Shown here piece by piece: positions 23,293 through 32,571 of a stretch of 47,708 nucleotides of DNA (position 1 is the first letter of the stretch; each line of letters starts with the position of its first letter). Location of the stretch: positions 1-47,708 of the forward strand of contig CAKROK010000007.1 in assembly GCA_934373295.1 (NCBI GenBank), in the 5' to 3' direction. Source of the DNA: an uncultured Christensenellaceae bacterium (lineage in GTDB: Bacteria; Bacillota; Clostridia; Christensenellales; Christensenellaceae). The translations under genes and the position numbers were made by a program. The notes under the pieces are model-generated. The model ran no database searches. It saw only the letters and a program-made list of their open reading frames with translations, and was not told where the DNA came from.

Positions 23293-24564
23293 TTAACTCA
23301 ACCTTTCGACGACCTCGGAAATGGGAATATCGATCTGCTTTTCATCCTCGTTTTGGGTGAGCATGTCCTTTAGCCTGCATATTTCGCTTTCCAGCTCGCT
23401 CTCGCCTATTACGAGCACCTTTTTCGCGCCTATCTTATCGGCGTATTTGAACTGCGCCTTGAAGCTCCTCGCCGCGTGATCCATATCCGCATATACACCG
23501 CGCTCACGCAGCGCGCGCACTATGCCGAAGCCCTTCTTTCTCGCGCTGTCGCCCATCGTCGCAACGAATACATCACACGTCTGCGGCTCGGGTATCTTGA
23601 CGCCCGCGTTTTCCATTACCATGAGCAGCCTCTCCATGCCCATGCCAAAGCCCACTCCGGGCATCTCGGGGCCGCCGACCTGCTTGATGAGTCCGTCGTA
23701 TCTTCCGCCGCCGCAGACCGTTCCCTGCGCGCCTATCTCATTTGATATTATCTCAAAAACCGTCTTGGTGTAATAGTCCAGTCCGCGCACGATAAAGGGA
23801 TTTACGCTATACTGCACGCCCGTCTCCTCGAGGTAGCCCTTGAGGTTTTCAAAGTGATCCGAGCATTCCTCGCAAAGACAGTCCACCATGTGCGGGGCAT
23901 CTTTTGAAAGCTCCTTGCAGCCCTCCTCTTTGCAGTCGAGTATGCGCAGAGGGTTTTTATACAGCCTCTCTTGGCAGACCTTACACAGCTTGTCCTTTTT
24001 TCCCTCAAAGTACTCAATCAGCGCCTTATTATACTGCGGACGGCATTTCGGGCAGCCTATGGAGTTAATATTTAACGATAAGTCGCCCACACCCATCGTC
24101 TTTAGTGTACGAAGCGCAAGCGTGATTACCTCCGCGTCTGCGGAAGCGTCCTTCGCGCCGAAAAGCTCCACGCCGAACTGGTGATGCTCTCTAAGTCTGC
24201 CCGCCTGCGGATTTTCGTATCTGAAAACGGATAATCCCAAATAGTACATCTTTGTGGGCTGAGGGCCAGATGCAAGACCGTGCTCGATGAACGCACGTGC
24301 GGCGCCCGCCGTGCCCTCGGGACGCAGCGTTATCGACCTTCCGCCCTTGTCCTCAAAGGTGTACATCTCCTTTTGAACGACGTCCGTGGTGTCGCCCACT
24401 CCGCGTAAAAACAGCTCCGTATGCTCAAACATGGGCGTGCGTATCTCCTTAAAGCCCGTCTGCCTGCAAAGCTCCCGAATCTTCCCCTCAATATACTGCC
24501 ATTTATAGCTGTCCGCGGGGAGAATGTCCCTCACGCCCCTCGGCGCCTGAATGTTTACTGCCAT
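23293..24564 (-). CDS. hisS: Histidyl-tRNA synthetase
   Basis: A 423-residue class II synthetase that charges tRNA-His. Motif 2 is visible as FRYENPQAGRLREHHQFGVELFG split by the loop, the histidine-A region as VNPFIVRGLDYYTKTVFEI, and motif 3 within PGVGFGMGMERLL. A C-terminal anticodon-binding domain follows (residues ~330-423). It is the last gene of the secD-to-hisS block, with GGAGG before the ATG. aspS, often next in Clostridia, is absent here. Confidence 0.95.
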   Translation of the reverse strand: MAVNIQAPRGVRDILPADSYKWQYIEGKIRELCRQTGFKEIRTPMFEHTELFLRGVGDTTDVVQKEMYTFEDKGGRSITLRPEGTAGAARAFIEHGLASGPQPTKMYYLGLSVFRYENPQAGRLREHHQFGVELFGAKDASADAEVITLALRTLKTMGVGDLSLNINSIGCPKCRPQYNKALIEYFEGKKDKLCKVCQERLYKNPLRILDCKEEGCKELSKDAPHMVDCLCEECSDHFENLKGYLEETGVQYSVNPFIVRGLDYYTKTVFEIISNEIGAQGTVCGGGRYDGLIKQVGGPEMPGVGFGMGMERLLMVMENAGVKIPEPQTCDVFVATMGDSARKKGFGIVRALRERGVYADMDHAARSFKAQFKYADKIGAKKVLVIGESELESEICRLKDMLTQNEDEKQIDIPISEVVERLS

Positions 24565-24577
24565 ATCGTTCCTCCAA

Positions 24578-26035
24578 TTAATTTATATCTTTAAAAAGCT
24601 CCAGCTTTCGCTCTGCCATTTCATCCGTGCGCGTGAGGTAGTGGTGAATGTCCTTGACCGCCGGCGTGCGCTCTATGCGCCTGCCCTTATCATACACGCG
24701 CTTGGACATCCCGCCCGCGCCAAAGGCGATTATGGAGGTCGTCTCCTCCATGATATCTATGTTGTATACGCCCTCACAGCCTTTTTTTGAATATCCCACA
24801 TTTTCGAGATTTCCCGCCATGTATTTTTGACGATACATGTAATAGGGCAGGTATCCGCCCGTCGCCAAAAGCTCGCGCGCCTGCTCGACTCCCCTTATCG
24901 CGTCGTCCGCATCCATGAACCCGCGCTCGTTTTCCTCCGCGAAGCGCGACGCATTTTTTATCGCCAGCGTATGCACGGTGATATTCTGCGGCTCAAGGCG
25001 CATCATCTGCTTAACGGAGTAAAGTGCGTCTTGCGTGCTCTCCCCCGGCAGCCCTAAAATCAAATCTGTATTTATCAAAAATCCGTAGCTCTTCGCCAGC
25101 TCATATGCACTTGCAAATTGCTCAAAGCTGTGGCTTCTGCCCATTCTTTTAAGCGTCTCGTCGTTTGCGGTCTGCGCGTTTACGGATATCCTGCCCGCGC
25201 CCGCCGCCTTGATGAGCGCGAGCTTTTCTTTGGTTATGGTGTCCGGCCGCCCCGCCTCAACGGTGAATTCGGCGCAACCATCCGCCATTTTTCCCGCCGC
25301 AAAAAGCACTCTTTCGAGCTGCGCCTCGTTTAGCGACGTGGGCGTCCCACCGCCGATATATACGCTCCTTATGTGGCAGCGCGAGGTGACCTCGCTTAGC
25401 ATATCGATCTCCCTCAAAAGCGCATCGACGTACTCTCGCTCGCGCGCACCATCCTTAGAGGTCAAGCCCGATGAAAACGAGCAATATGCGCATTTCGTCG
25501 TACAAAACGGTATGCCGATGTAAATATCGACGACATCATCGCTCACGGAGTCGATAAACGGCTGTTGAACGGCGTTTATCTGCCTTAGCAGCTTTAGCTT
25601 TTCCTCGCTCACGCAGAATTCTCCGCGCAGCTTGGAAATCGCCGCGTCCTCTCCCAGCTCGTCCTTCATCTCCCTAAAGAGCTTCGTCGGGCGTATGCCC
25701 GTGAGGTTTCCCCACGGAAGGTCCTTTTTGAAAAAGCCCTTCATGCAGTAGAATGTCGTCTTTTTCGCGCCGCGCTTTTTCATCTTTTTATACAAAAGCA
25801 CGTCGTGCGCATCAGGCTTGTCCTCTTTATCGTCAGCCGTTGAGACTAAATCTCCGTCCAAATACAATGAGCATTTATGTGAAAATTCGTTCTCATCGAA
25901 TTCGTGGCATATGAAATAGCCGTCGTCCGCCTTTTCCTCGACGTATTCTATGCGCTTCACTGCGATAAAAAGCCTTATCTCATCGCATATTTCGCCCGCA
26001 AGCTCGGGCGTGTTCGTCTTTAAGCTGACGTTCAT
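24578..26035 (-). CDS. hemZ: HemZ-type radical SAM protein (coproporphyrinogen dehydrogenase-like)
   Basis: A 485-residue protein. The radical-SAM cluster motif CTTKCAYC lies near residues 175-182 (VDIYIGIPFCTTKC), followed by YIGGGTPTSL and the HemN-family segments INTDLILGLPGE and ITVHTLAIK. An N-terminal extension of about 160 residues marks the HemZ branch. Oxygen-independent coproporphyrinogen oxidase activity is the family annotation but is uncertain for this branch. Its start overlaps the MBL hydrolase stop by ATGA. Confidence 0.85.
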   Translation of the reverse strand: MNVSLKTNTPELAGEICDEIRLFIAVKRIEYVEEKADDGYFICHEFDENEFSHKCSLYLDGDLVSTADDKEDKPDAHDVLLYKKMKKRGAKKTTFYCMKGFFKKDLPWGNLTGIRPTKLFREMKDELGEDAAISKLRGEFCVSEEKLKLLRQINAVQQPFIDSVSDDVVDIYIGIPFCTTKCAYCSFSSGLTSKDGAREREYVDALLREIDMLSEVTSRCHIRSVYIGGGTPTSLNEAQLERVLFAAGKMADGCAEFTVEAGRPDTITKEKLALIKAAGAGRISVNAQTANDETLKRMGRSHSFEQFASAYELAKSYGFLINTDLILGLPGESTQDALYSVKQMMRLEPQNITVHTLAIKNASRFAEENERGFMDADDAIRGVEQARELLATGGYLPYYMYRQKYMAGNLENVGYSKKGCEGVYNIDIMEETTSIIAFGAGGMSKRVYDKGRRIERTPAVKDIHHYLTRTDEMAERKLELFKDIN

Positions 26036-26655
26036 GACATATACGGGTTGTTGAGCGTCTCAAACTCCAGCGACGTGGAGGATTCATGCCCCGGATGGAC
26101 TATATAGTCCTCCTCTTCATCGAGCTGAGCTAACTTTCTCAAGGATTGCAGCAGCTCCTCGAAATCCCCTCCGGGAAAATCCGTCCGCCCGATGGACAGG
26201 TGAAAGAGAGTGTCCCCCGTGAAGAGTATGTCACCCACCTCATAGGTCATCCCGCCCATGGTATGCCCGGGCGTGGCTATCGCCTTTATCCTCATTCCCG
26301 CGAGCATGAGCTCGTCGCCGTCGTCTAAAAGATGCTCCGCCGCGCCGCACACCATCGGCTGACCGAACCCCTCGGAGAGGTTCGTGCGCGGGTCGCTGAG
26401 TAAGGGTGCATCCTCCCTGCCGATATACACCTCTATCGCGTACTTCTTCCTTATCTCCTCAAGCCCCGCGATGTGGTCATAGTGACCATGCGTGAGCAGT
26501 ATCGCGCGCGGTATCAGCTTTTCCGCCTCTATCGCCCTTATTATCTTATTTGTGTCAAAGGAGGGGTCGATTATGACCGTCTCCATGGTATCTTCATTAT
26601 AAAGAAGATACGTATTTACGCCCATTATATATGATACGATCTTAATAACCTGCAT
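26032..26655 (-). CDS. Metallo-beta-lactamase-fold hydrolase (glyoxalase II-like)
   Basis: A 207-residue metallohydrolase. The dinuclear metal motif is LTHGHYDHIAG, with further ligands in TPGHTMGGM, LFTGDTLF and the C-terminal VHPGHESST. Hydroxyacylglutathione-hydrolase-like proteins of this length in Firmicutes hydrolyse thioesters of unknown nature. The ATG at 26655 follows AAAGGTG; eight codons upstream another ATG overlaps dtd and lacks a site. It is co-transcribed with dtd and hemZ, a common Clostridial order. Confidence 0.88.
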   Translation of the reverse strand: MQVIKIVSYIMGVNTYLLYNEDTMETVIIDPSFDTNKIIRAIEAEKLIPRAILLTHGHYDHIAGLEEIRKKYAIEVYIGREDAPLLSDPRTNLSEGFGQPMVCGAAEHLLDDGDELMLAGMRIKAIATPGHTMGGMTYEVGDILFTGDTLFHLSIGRTDFPGGDFEELLQSLRKLAQLDEEEDYIVHPGHESSTSLEFETLNNPYMS

Positions 26656-26656
26656 A

Positions 26657-27106
26657 TTAAAACACCTTTCTGCTGTCAAGCAATATCGTGACCGGCCCGT
26701 CGTTTATCAGCCCGACCTTCATGTACGCGCCGAATTCTCCCGTCTTTACGACCAGTCCGCTCTTTTCAAATTCCTCCACAGCCGCTTCATAAATCTTCTT
26801 CGTCTGCTCGGGCCGCCCCGCCGCGGTGAAGCTGGGCCTGTAGCCCTTTCGCACGTCGCCTAAAAGCGTGAATTGCGATACTATCAAAAGCTCCGCCCCG
26901 ACGTCCGCCGCGCTCACGTTCATCTTTCCGTTTTCATCCTCAAATACGCGCAGTCCGACGGACTTTTTCACTATATAGTCGACGTCGCTCTTATTGTCGC
27001 CGTCCATCACGCCCAACAATATGAGCAGCCCTTTGCCTATCTGCGCCTTTTCCTCGCCGGATATCGCCATGTCCGCGCGTGTCACTCTTTGAACCACCGC
27101 GCGCAT
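26657..27106 (-). CDS. dtd: D-aminoacyl-tRNA deacylase
   Basis: A 149-residue Dtd protein that removes D-amino acids from mischarged tRNA. It has the N-terminal MRAVVQRV, the active-site motif SQFTLLGDVRKGYRPSF and the cross-subunit GPVTILLDS that carries the Gly-cisPro-like signature (here NDGPV). The length is normal. The start shares ATGA with the relA stop. Confidence 0.94.
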   Translation of the reverse strand: MRAVVQRVTRADMAISGEEKAQIGKGLLILLGVMDGDNKSDVDYIVKKSVGLRVFEDENGKMNVSAADVGAELLIVSQFTLLGDVRKGYRPSFTAAGRPEQTKKIYEAAVEEFEKSGLVVKTGEFGAYMKVGLINDGPVTILLDSRKVF

Positions 27107-29247
27107 CAGCTGTTCACCCTATATACGTTCTCGACGGAGCGTATCTGCTTTATCTTTTCTATAAGCACCTCGAGATCCTGAATATCGCTCACCTCGAGGA
27201 TGATGTTGAATACGAATTTGCCGTTTTTGGTGCTCCTCGCGTTGAGGTTTGAAAGCGTCAGCCCCATGTTGTATATGAGGGAGGATACCTCTATAATGAG
27301 TCCCTGCCTGTCCGCGCCCTCCACGCGGATCTCGACGTTAAACGTACTCTCCTGATGCCCCGCCCATTCGACCTCAATCTCTCTCGACTTGTCAAAATCG
27401 GCAGACGTTATGTTTGAGCAGTCCGCACGATGCACGGAAACGCCCCTGCCCCGCGTGATATAGCCTATTATCGCGTCGCCGGGAAGGGGATTGCAGCATT
27501 TTGCGAAGCGCACCTCGAGGTCGTCATGACCCTTGCATATTACGCCGCCGCCCCTGCTCACCTTTTTCTGCTGCTTTGCGAGCAGCTTTTCTTCTATCTT
27601 ATGCTCACGGTTATACGCCTGTATGAGGCGTATCAAAATCTGCCCCGTGGTCAGGCCGCCGTAGCCCACCGCGGCGTACATGTCCTCTATGGAATTTAAG
27701 GTAAAGCGCTTGAATATCGCCTTCAGCCACTCAGGCTTTGTGAGGTCATGGAGGTTATAGCCCTCTCTCTTGGCCTCTTTTTCAAGCATGTCTCTGCCTT
27801 TATGTATATTTTCTTCCTTGAACTCCTTTTTGAACCACGCGCGTATCTTGTTCCTCGCCTGCGCAGTCTTGACCATATTTAGCCAGTCGCGCGAGGGTCC
27901 CTTGTTCGCCGAGCTGGTTATTATCTCCACAATATCGCCCGTTTTAAGCTCATAGTTCAAGGGGACGAGCTTTCCGTTGACCTTTGCGCCTATGCAGCGG
28001 TTGCCTATCTGCGAATGGACGGAATACGCGAAATCCAGCGGCGTTGAACCCTTTACAAAGTCCTTTACGTCGCCCTTCGGCGTGAATACAAATACGTTAT
28101 CCGAAAAGAAATTTATCTTGAGCGCCTCGACAAACTCCTTTGAATCCTTAACGTCGTTCTGCCACTCCATCAGCTCCTTGAGCCAATTTATGTTGCTGTC
28201 CATGCCCGTCGGGCCGTTCACGCCCTCTTTATACTTCCAATGCGCCGCGATGCCGTATTCAGCCGTCTGGTGCATCTCCTTCGTCCTTATCTGAACCTCA
28301 AATGGCTTGCCGTCCGCGCCTAAAAGCGTCGTATGCAGCGATTGATACATGTTCTGCTTGGGTACGGCGATATAGTCCTTAAAGCGCATGGGCAGGGGCT
28401 TCCATGCGGTATGCACCGCGCCCAAAATGGCATAACAGTCCTTCACGGTATCCACGATTATGCGCACCGCGACGAGGTCATAGAGCTCGTCAAAGGACTT
28501 GTTCTTGGTCTTCATCTTCTTATAGATGCTGTATATGTGCTTGGGGCGGCCGTCTATCTCAAAGGGGATGCCCAACGGCGCGACCTTTTCCTTTATCTCC
28601 TTTATTACCTTGTCGATGTACTCCGTGCGCTCCTGCCGCGTGGAGTTGAGCATGAGCGCGATATCCCTATACGCCTCCGGCTCGAGGTATTTTAACGCTA
28701 AATCTTCAAATTCCCACTTAAACGCATTTATACCCAGCCTGTTCGCGAGGGGAGCGTATATTTCAAGCGTCTCCTTGGATTTTTCCTTCTGCTTTGCCTC
28801 CGTCTGGTAGTTGAGCGTGCGCATGTTATGCAGGCGGTCGGCGAGCTTTATGATTACGACGCGGATATCCGAAGCCATGGCCAAAAACATCTTTCTCATG
28901 CTCTCTGCCTGCGCCTCTTCACGCGACTGGAAGTCGAATTTCTTTAGCTTGGTGACACCGTCCACGATGAGCGCGACCTGCTCGCCGAACTCCCGCCTCA
29001 CGTCGTCAATGGTGAAATCCGTGTCCTCCGGAACATCGTGCAGCATACCCGCGCAAATGCTCACGCCGTCTAATCCGAGGTCGGCAAGTATGCGCGTGAC
29101 CGCGACCGGATGGATGATATACGGCTCTCCGGACTTGCGCTTTTGCCCCGCGTGCGCCTTTTCCGCAACGTCAAATGCCTTTTCTATCAGCTTGTCATTT
29201 TTATATATCGGATAATCCTTTATGAAATCCGCATACATTTGTGACAT
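27106..29247 (-). CDS. relA: RelA/SpoT (p)ppGpp synthetase/hydrolase
   Basis: A 713-residue bifunctional stringent-response enzyme. The HD hydrolase domain (residues ~25-180) keeps MLHDVPEDT and the upstream His motif. The synthetase domain has DLVAVRIIVDT and KDYIAVPKQNMYQSLHTT. A TGS domain (VFVFTPKGDVKDFVKG), a zinc-finger-like CCNPLPGDAIIGYITRG and a C-terminal ACT domain follow. GGAG precedes the ATG. Confidence 0.95.
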   Translation of the reverse strand: MSQMYADFIKDYPIYKNDKLIEKAFDVAEKAHAGQKRKSGEPYIIHPVAVTRILADLGLDGVSICAGMLHDVPEDTDFTIDDVRREFGEQVALIVDGVTKLKKFDFQSREEAQAESMRKMFLAMASDIRVVIIKLADRLHNMRTLNYQTEAKQKEKSKETLEIYAPLANRLGINAFKWEFEDLALKYLEPEAYRDIALMLNSTRQERTEYIDKVIKEIKEKVAPLGIPFEIDGRPKHIYSIYKKMKTKNKSFDELYDLVAVRIIVDTVKDCYAILGAVHTAWKPLPMRFKDYIAVPKQNMYQSLHTTLLGADGKPFEVQIRTKEMHQTAEYGIAAHWKYKEGVNGPTGMDSNINWLKELMEWQNDVKDSKEFVEALKINFFSDNVFVFTPKGDVKDFVKGSTPLDFAYSVHSQIGNRCIGAKVNGKLVPLNYELKTGDIVEIITSSANKGPSRDWLNMVKTAQARNKIRAWFKKEFKEENIHKGRDMLEKEAKREGYNLHDLTKPEWLKAIFKRFTLNSIEDMYAAVGYGGLTTGQILIRLIQAYNREHKIEEKLLAKQQKKVSRGGGVICKGHDDLEVRFAKCCNPLPGDAIIGYITRGRGVSVHRADCSNITSADFDKSREIEVEWAGHQESTFNVEIRVEGADRQGLIIEVSSLIYNMGLTLSNLNARSTKNGKFVFNIILEVSDIQDLEVLIEKIKQIRSVENVYRVNS

Positions 29248-29262
29248 GTAAACTGCTCCTTT

Positions 29263-31596
29263 TTACTTGAGTACTGTCTCAAACGCGAGCTTTGTCATGC
29301 TGCGTCTGCTCGGTTTTTCATTCGATATAAAGATAATTTTATCACTTTTTTTGGCTTCTATCAACTTTTGTTCCTTAAAAACATTGAACATATACCATAA
29401 TTTTTCCATCGTGAAGCCCTTTTGCGCATTTTCCAGGCTCATGAGCATCTGCGAGATGCTGTCCCCCGGCTTACACGCCGCAAACGCGCGGTAATAATCC
29501 ATCGCCCGCTCCCACGGGACATAGAACCTCTCCGCCTGCGTTTTATACGCCTTATACAGCCCCGAGTTCATAAGGATATGCGCATCTGGATATTTCGCGA
29601 TGCACGAAAGCCCGCCGCAAAGGAATATGTCGTCAAAGTTTGAAAGCGCGTCCGCATTGGCGCAGTGCATTATTATCGCGTTTTCCGAACGGTATTTTGA
29701 AGGCTCGCCGTTTATCACGTCTATGCCGTCGATCTCAAGCGCCCTGAACGCGGATTCACCGATGAGGTCGCCCACCATTACCGCCATTCCTATAGGGTCA
29801 TTTGCGCGGGACAGCACCGCCTCCCTCCATTCGCGCGCGCTTTTGTGTATATCGTATTTTTCCGGCTGACGCATCATATCATAGAGCGCGCATATCTCTG
29901 CGGGAAAGCCCTTTATAAAACTCATCCTGTCCGCGCCCGCGGCGGCGGTCTTTTGGAAAAAGCTCCTTACTATCACCTGCACGCTCTTTTTGCCGTTATA
30001 TTCATTTACGCCTATCTCTCCGCATATGTCAGATTTCGCGCCGTCCGAGATTTGCGGCGCGTTAAAGTACACCATGTCGAGCGTGCCCGCCTTTAACTTG
30101 GCGTGTCTGCCGTCCGCACCTATCCTGCGCACGCCGCCTATCTGCGCGCCCTTAAATAGGAACACCGGCCGCTCGTTTCCCTCCCCGAACGGCTCCATGG
30201 CGTCTAAGCTCTGCGCATCCTCCATGGTCACGTCCTCGGGATCTATCTCAAGATCATATTTGATCGTATTTACAAATGAATCGCTCGTGTAGCGGTTTTC
30301 GATAAAGCTGCGCGTGCGCTCTATAAAGCTCTCCAGGTTCTTCTCGGGCATCGTCAGCCCCGCCGCCATCTCATGACCGCCGAATTTCTCATATAGATCC
30401 GCGCAGGAATCCAGCACGGCATAGAGGTCTATCCCCTCGATGCTGCGCGCCGAGCCAATGAGCTTGCCCTCCGTGCGCTTAAAGACCACCGCCGGACGGT
30501 GATATTTCTCCGCAAGCAGGCTCGCCGCCAACCCCACGACGCCCTCGTCAAACTCATCGTCATATGCCACGAGCATCTTAGTGCGGCTCAAATTAAGCTT
30601 GGATATCTGCGCCGTGCATTTATCCGCGACCGCGCGCTGAAGCTGCTGTCTTCTCATGTTGAGCTCATTCAAGCGCGCCGCCAGCTCATCCGCCTTTTTT
30701 TCGTCGTTCGCTATGAGCAGCTCGAGCGAAAGCCGCCCGTTCGCCATCCTGCCCGCGGCGTTTATGCGCGGGGAGAGCGCAAAGCCCACGTCCATGCTGT
30801 TCGCCTTTGTTATATCTATGCCCGCCGCCTTTGAAAGCGCGAGCCAGCCTACTGCGGGCGCGTTCCTCAGGCTTCTTAACCCGAGCGAGGCTATCGCCCT
30901 GTTCTCCCCGCGCAGCATAACCATATCCGCTATCGTCGCGACCGCCGCATATTGCAAAAGCTCGGCTATGACATCCTCATCGTCTATCATCGCATAGGCT
31001 ATTTTAAACGCTATGCCCGCGCCGCAAAGATGCTTGAACGGATAGTTTTCGTCCGGTTTTTTGGGGTTTAAGATGAACGGCGTATCGGGAATATCCCCGC
31101 ATTCGTGGTGGTCGGCGATTATGAAATCCACGCCCATGCTGCGCGCGAGCTTGACGTCCTCCACACTTCTTATGCCGCAATCCACGGAAATTATTAGAGA
31201 GACCTCCTTACAAAGCTCGCCTATCGCCTTTGCGTTCGTGCCATAGCCCTCCGTGAAGCGGTCGGGGACGTACATTACGGGCTGCGCGCCCAAATACTCT
31301 ATGCACTTATACATTATCGCCGCGGCGCAAATCCCGTCCGTGTCGTAATCCGAATACACGGCGATCTTCTCCCCGCAGGTCACAGCCTCCTCGATGCGCT
31401 CACAGACCTCGCCCATAGCGTCAAACTCGAAGGGGGACAACAGCTGCTGCTCGTCCGGCCAAAGGTACTCCGCCGCGTCGTGATCGCTAAATCCGCGCGC
31501 CGCGAGTATCCTCGCCGTAAGCCTTGATATCCCATAGCTTTGCTCTAATATGTTCGCCCTGTTCTCATCCTCCGGATGCTTTATCTCAAACCTCAT
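29263..31596 (-). CDS. recJ: Single-stranded-DNA exonuclease RecJ
   Basis: A 777-residue 5'-3' exonuclease for recombination and mismatch repair. It has the DHH motifs SDYDTDGIC, IADHHECGD and SPRINAAGRM, the DHHA1 motif GGHEMAAGL, an OB-fold and a C-terminal region (~residues 560-777) found in Firmicute RecJ. The ATG at 31596 follows GAGG; an upstream ATG overlaps a hairpin (GGCGGAGG / CCTTCGCC) between secF and recJ that could partly attenuate read-through. Confidence 0.94.
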   Translation of the reverse strand: MRFEIKHPEDENRANILEQSYGISRLTARILAARGFSDHDAAEYLWPDEQQLLSPFEFDAMGEVCERIEEAVTCGEKIAVYSDYDTDGICAAAIMYKCIEYLGAQPVMYVPDRFTEGYGTNAKAIGELCKEVSLIISVDCGIRSVEDVKLARSMGVDFIIADHHECGDIPDTPFILNPKKPDENYPFKHLCGAGIAFKIAYAMIDDEDVIAELLQYAAVATIADMVMLRGENRAIASLGLRSLRNAPAVGWLALSKAAGIDITKANSMDVGFALSPRINAAGRMANGRLSLELLIANDEKKADELAARLNELNMRRQQLQRAVADKCTAQISKLNLSRTKMLVAYDDEFDEGVVGLAASLLAEKYHRPAVVFKRTEGKLIGSARSIEGIDLYAVLDSCADLYEKFGGHEMAAGLTMPEKNLESFIERTRSFIENRYTSDSFVNTIKYDLEIDPEDVTMEDAQSLDAMEPFGEGNERPVFLFKGAQIGGVRRIGADGRHAKLKAGTLDMVYFNAPQISDGAKSDICGEIGVNEYNGKKSVQVIVRSFFQKTAAAGADRMSFIKGFPAEICALYDMMRQPEKYDIHKSAREWREAVLSRANDPIGMAVMVGDLIGESAFRALEIDGIDVINGEPSKYRSENAIIMHCANADALSNFDDIFLCGGLSCIAKYPDAHILMNSGLYKAYKTQAERFYVPWERAMDYYRAFAACKPGDSISQMLMSLENAQKGFTMEKLWYMFNVFKEQKLIEAKKSDKIIFISNEKPSRRSMTKLAFETVLK

Positions 31597-31659
31597 TATA
31601 AGTCCTCTGAAATACAAATTGAGGCGAAGGTATAAGCCTCCGCCCCGAAATACATTTTA

Positions 31660-32571
31660 TTACTTTATTACCTTCACCTTGCGCACAACCTTGGTGTTCT
31701 TCTTGCCCTTTGCGGAGCAGAGCGCCCATATCGAAGGAGCGATAACGAGCGAGCTGAACGTACCCGCGAGCAGGCCGACGATGATGGGGAACGAGAACAC
31801 CTTTACGGAATGAACGCCGAAAATGTAGAGAGAAACTATCATTATGAGCGTCGTGATGGTGGTGTTTATCGTTCTTCCGAGCGTGCTCTTTACGGAATCC
31901 TGAACGATCTGCGCACGGTCGATATCTGTCGCAGAATAGAGGTTGTCTCTGACCTTGTCGAATATGATGACCGTGTTGTTTATGGAATAACCTACGATCG
32001 TGAGGCAAGCCGCGATGAAGTTGGAGTCAACGGAGATCCTGAAGATGCCCATCATGCAGATCATTATGAGAACGTCATGCACGAGCGCCACGACAGAACC
32101 CACTGCCATCCAGAACTCGAATCTTATGGTGATGTATATGAGCATGAGCACACAGGCTATACCCACGGATAACAGAGCGTTTTTGATGAGCTCGGTGGAG
32201 GACGATGCGCCGACGCTGTCCGTCGTGCCCCTCTTTGCGTTTTCAAAGCCGCCCGCCTTTATAGCCTCGACCATGTTCGTTATTACCTGTTCATCCGTAG
32301 CGCTGTCGCCGGAGGACTGTATCTTTATGAGCGCCTGAGTGTTTTCAGACGTCGTTACGGATACGCCCGTGCCCGTGCCTTCCACCTTTTCAACTATGGA
32401 AAGCACCTTTTCGGAATCGAATTCCGTTCCGATATCTACTATTACCATCGAACCGCCGGTGAAATCGACGCCGAGGTTAAGGCCGCCGCAAACCGCGCAA
32501 ACGACAATCGCCGCAACGAGTATAACAACGGGGATGAGGATGAGCTTTTTAAAATTCTTTACGATATTCAT
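31660..32571 (-). CDS. secF: Protein translocase subunit SecF
   Basis: A 303-residue membrane protein with six predicted membrane segments, the first periplasmic motif GVDFTGGSMV and the conserved KGTTDSVGAS... TIRFEF region. With SecD it uses the proton gradient to help preprotein export through SecYEG. Its start overlaps the secD stop by ATGA. The C-terminal end is basic (KKNTKVVRKVKVIK). Confidence 0.95.
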   Translation of the reverse strand: MNIVKNFKKLILIPVVILVAAIVVCAVCGGLNLGVDFTGGSMVIVDIGTEFDSEKVLSIVEKVEGTGTGVSVTTSENTQALIKIQSSGDSATDEQVITNMVEAIKAGGFENAKRGTTDSVGASSSTELIKNALLSVGIACVLMLIYITIRFEFWMAVGSVVALVHDVLIMICMMGIFRISVDSNFIAACLTIVGYSINNTVIIFDKVRDNLYSATDIDRAQIVQDSVKSTLGRTINTTITTLIMIVSLYIFGVHSVKVFSFPIIVGLLAGTFSSLVIAPSIWALCSAKGKKNTKVVRKVKVIK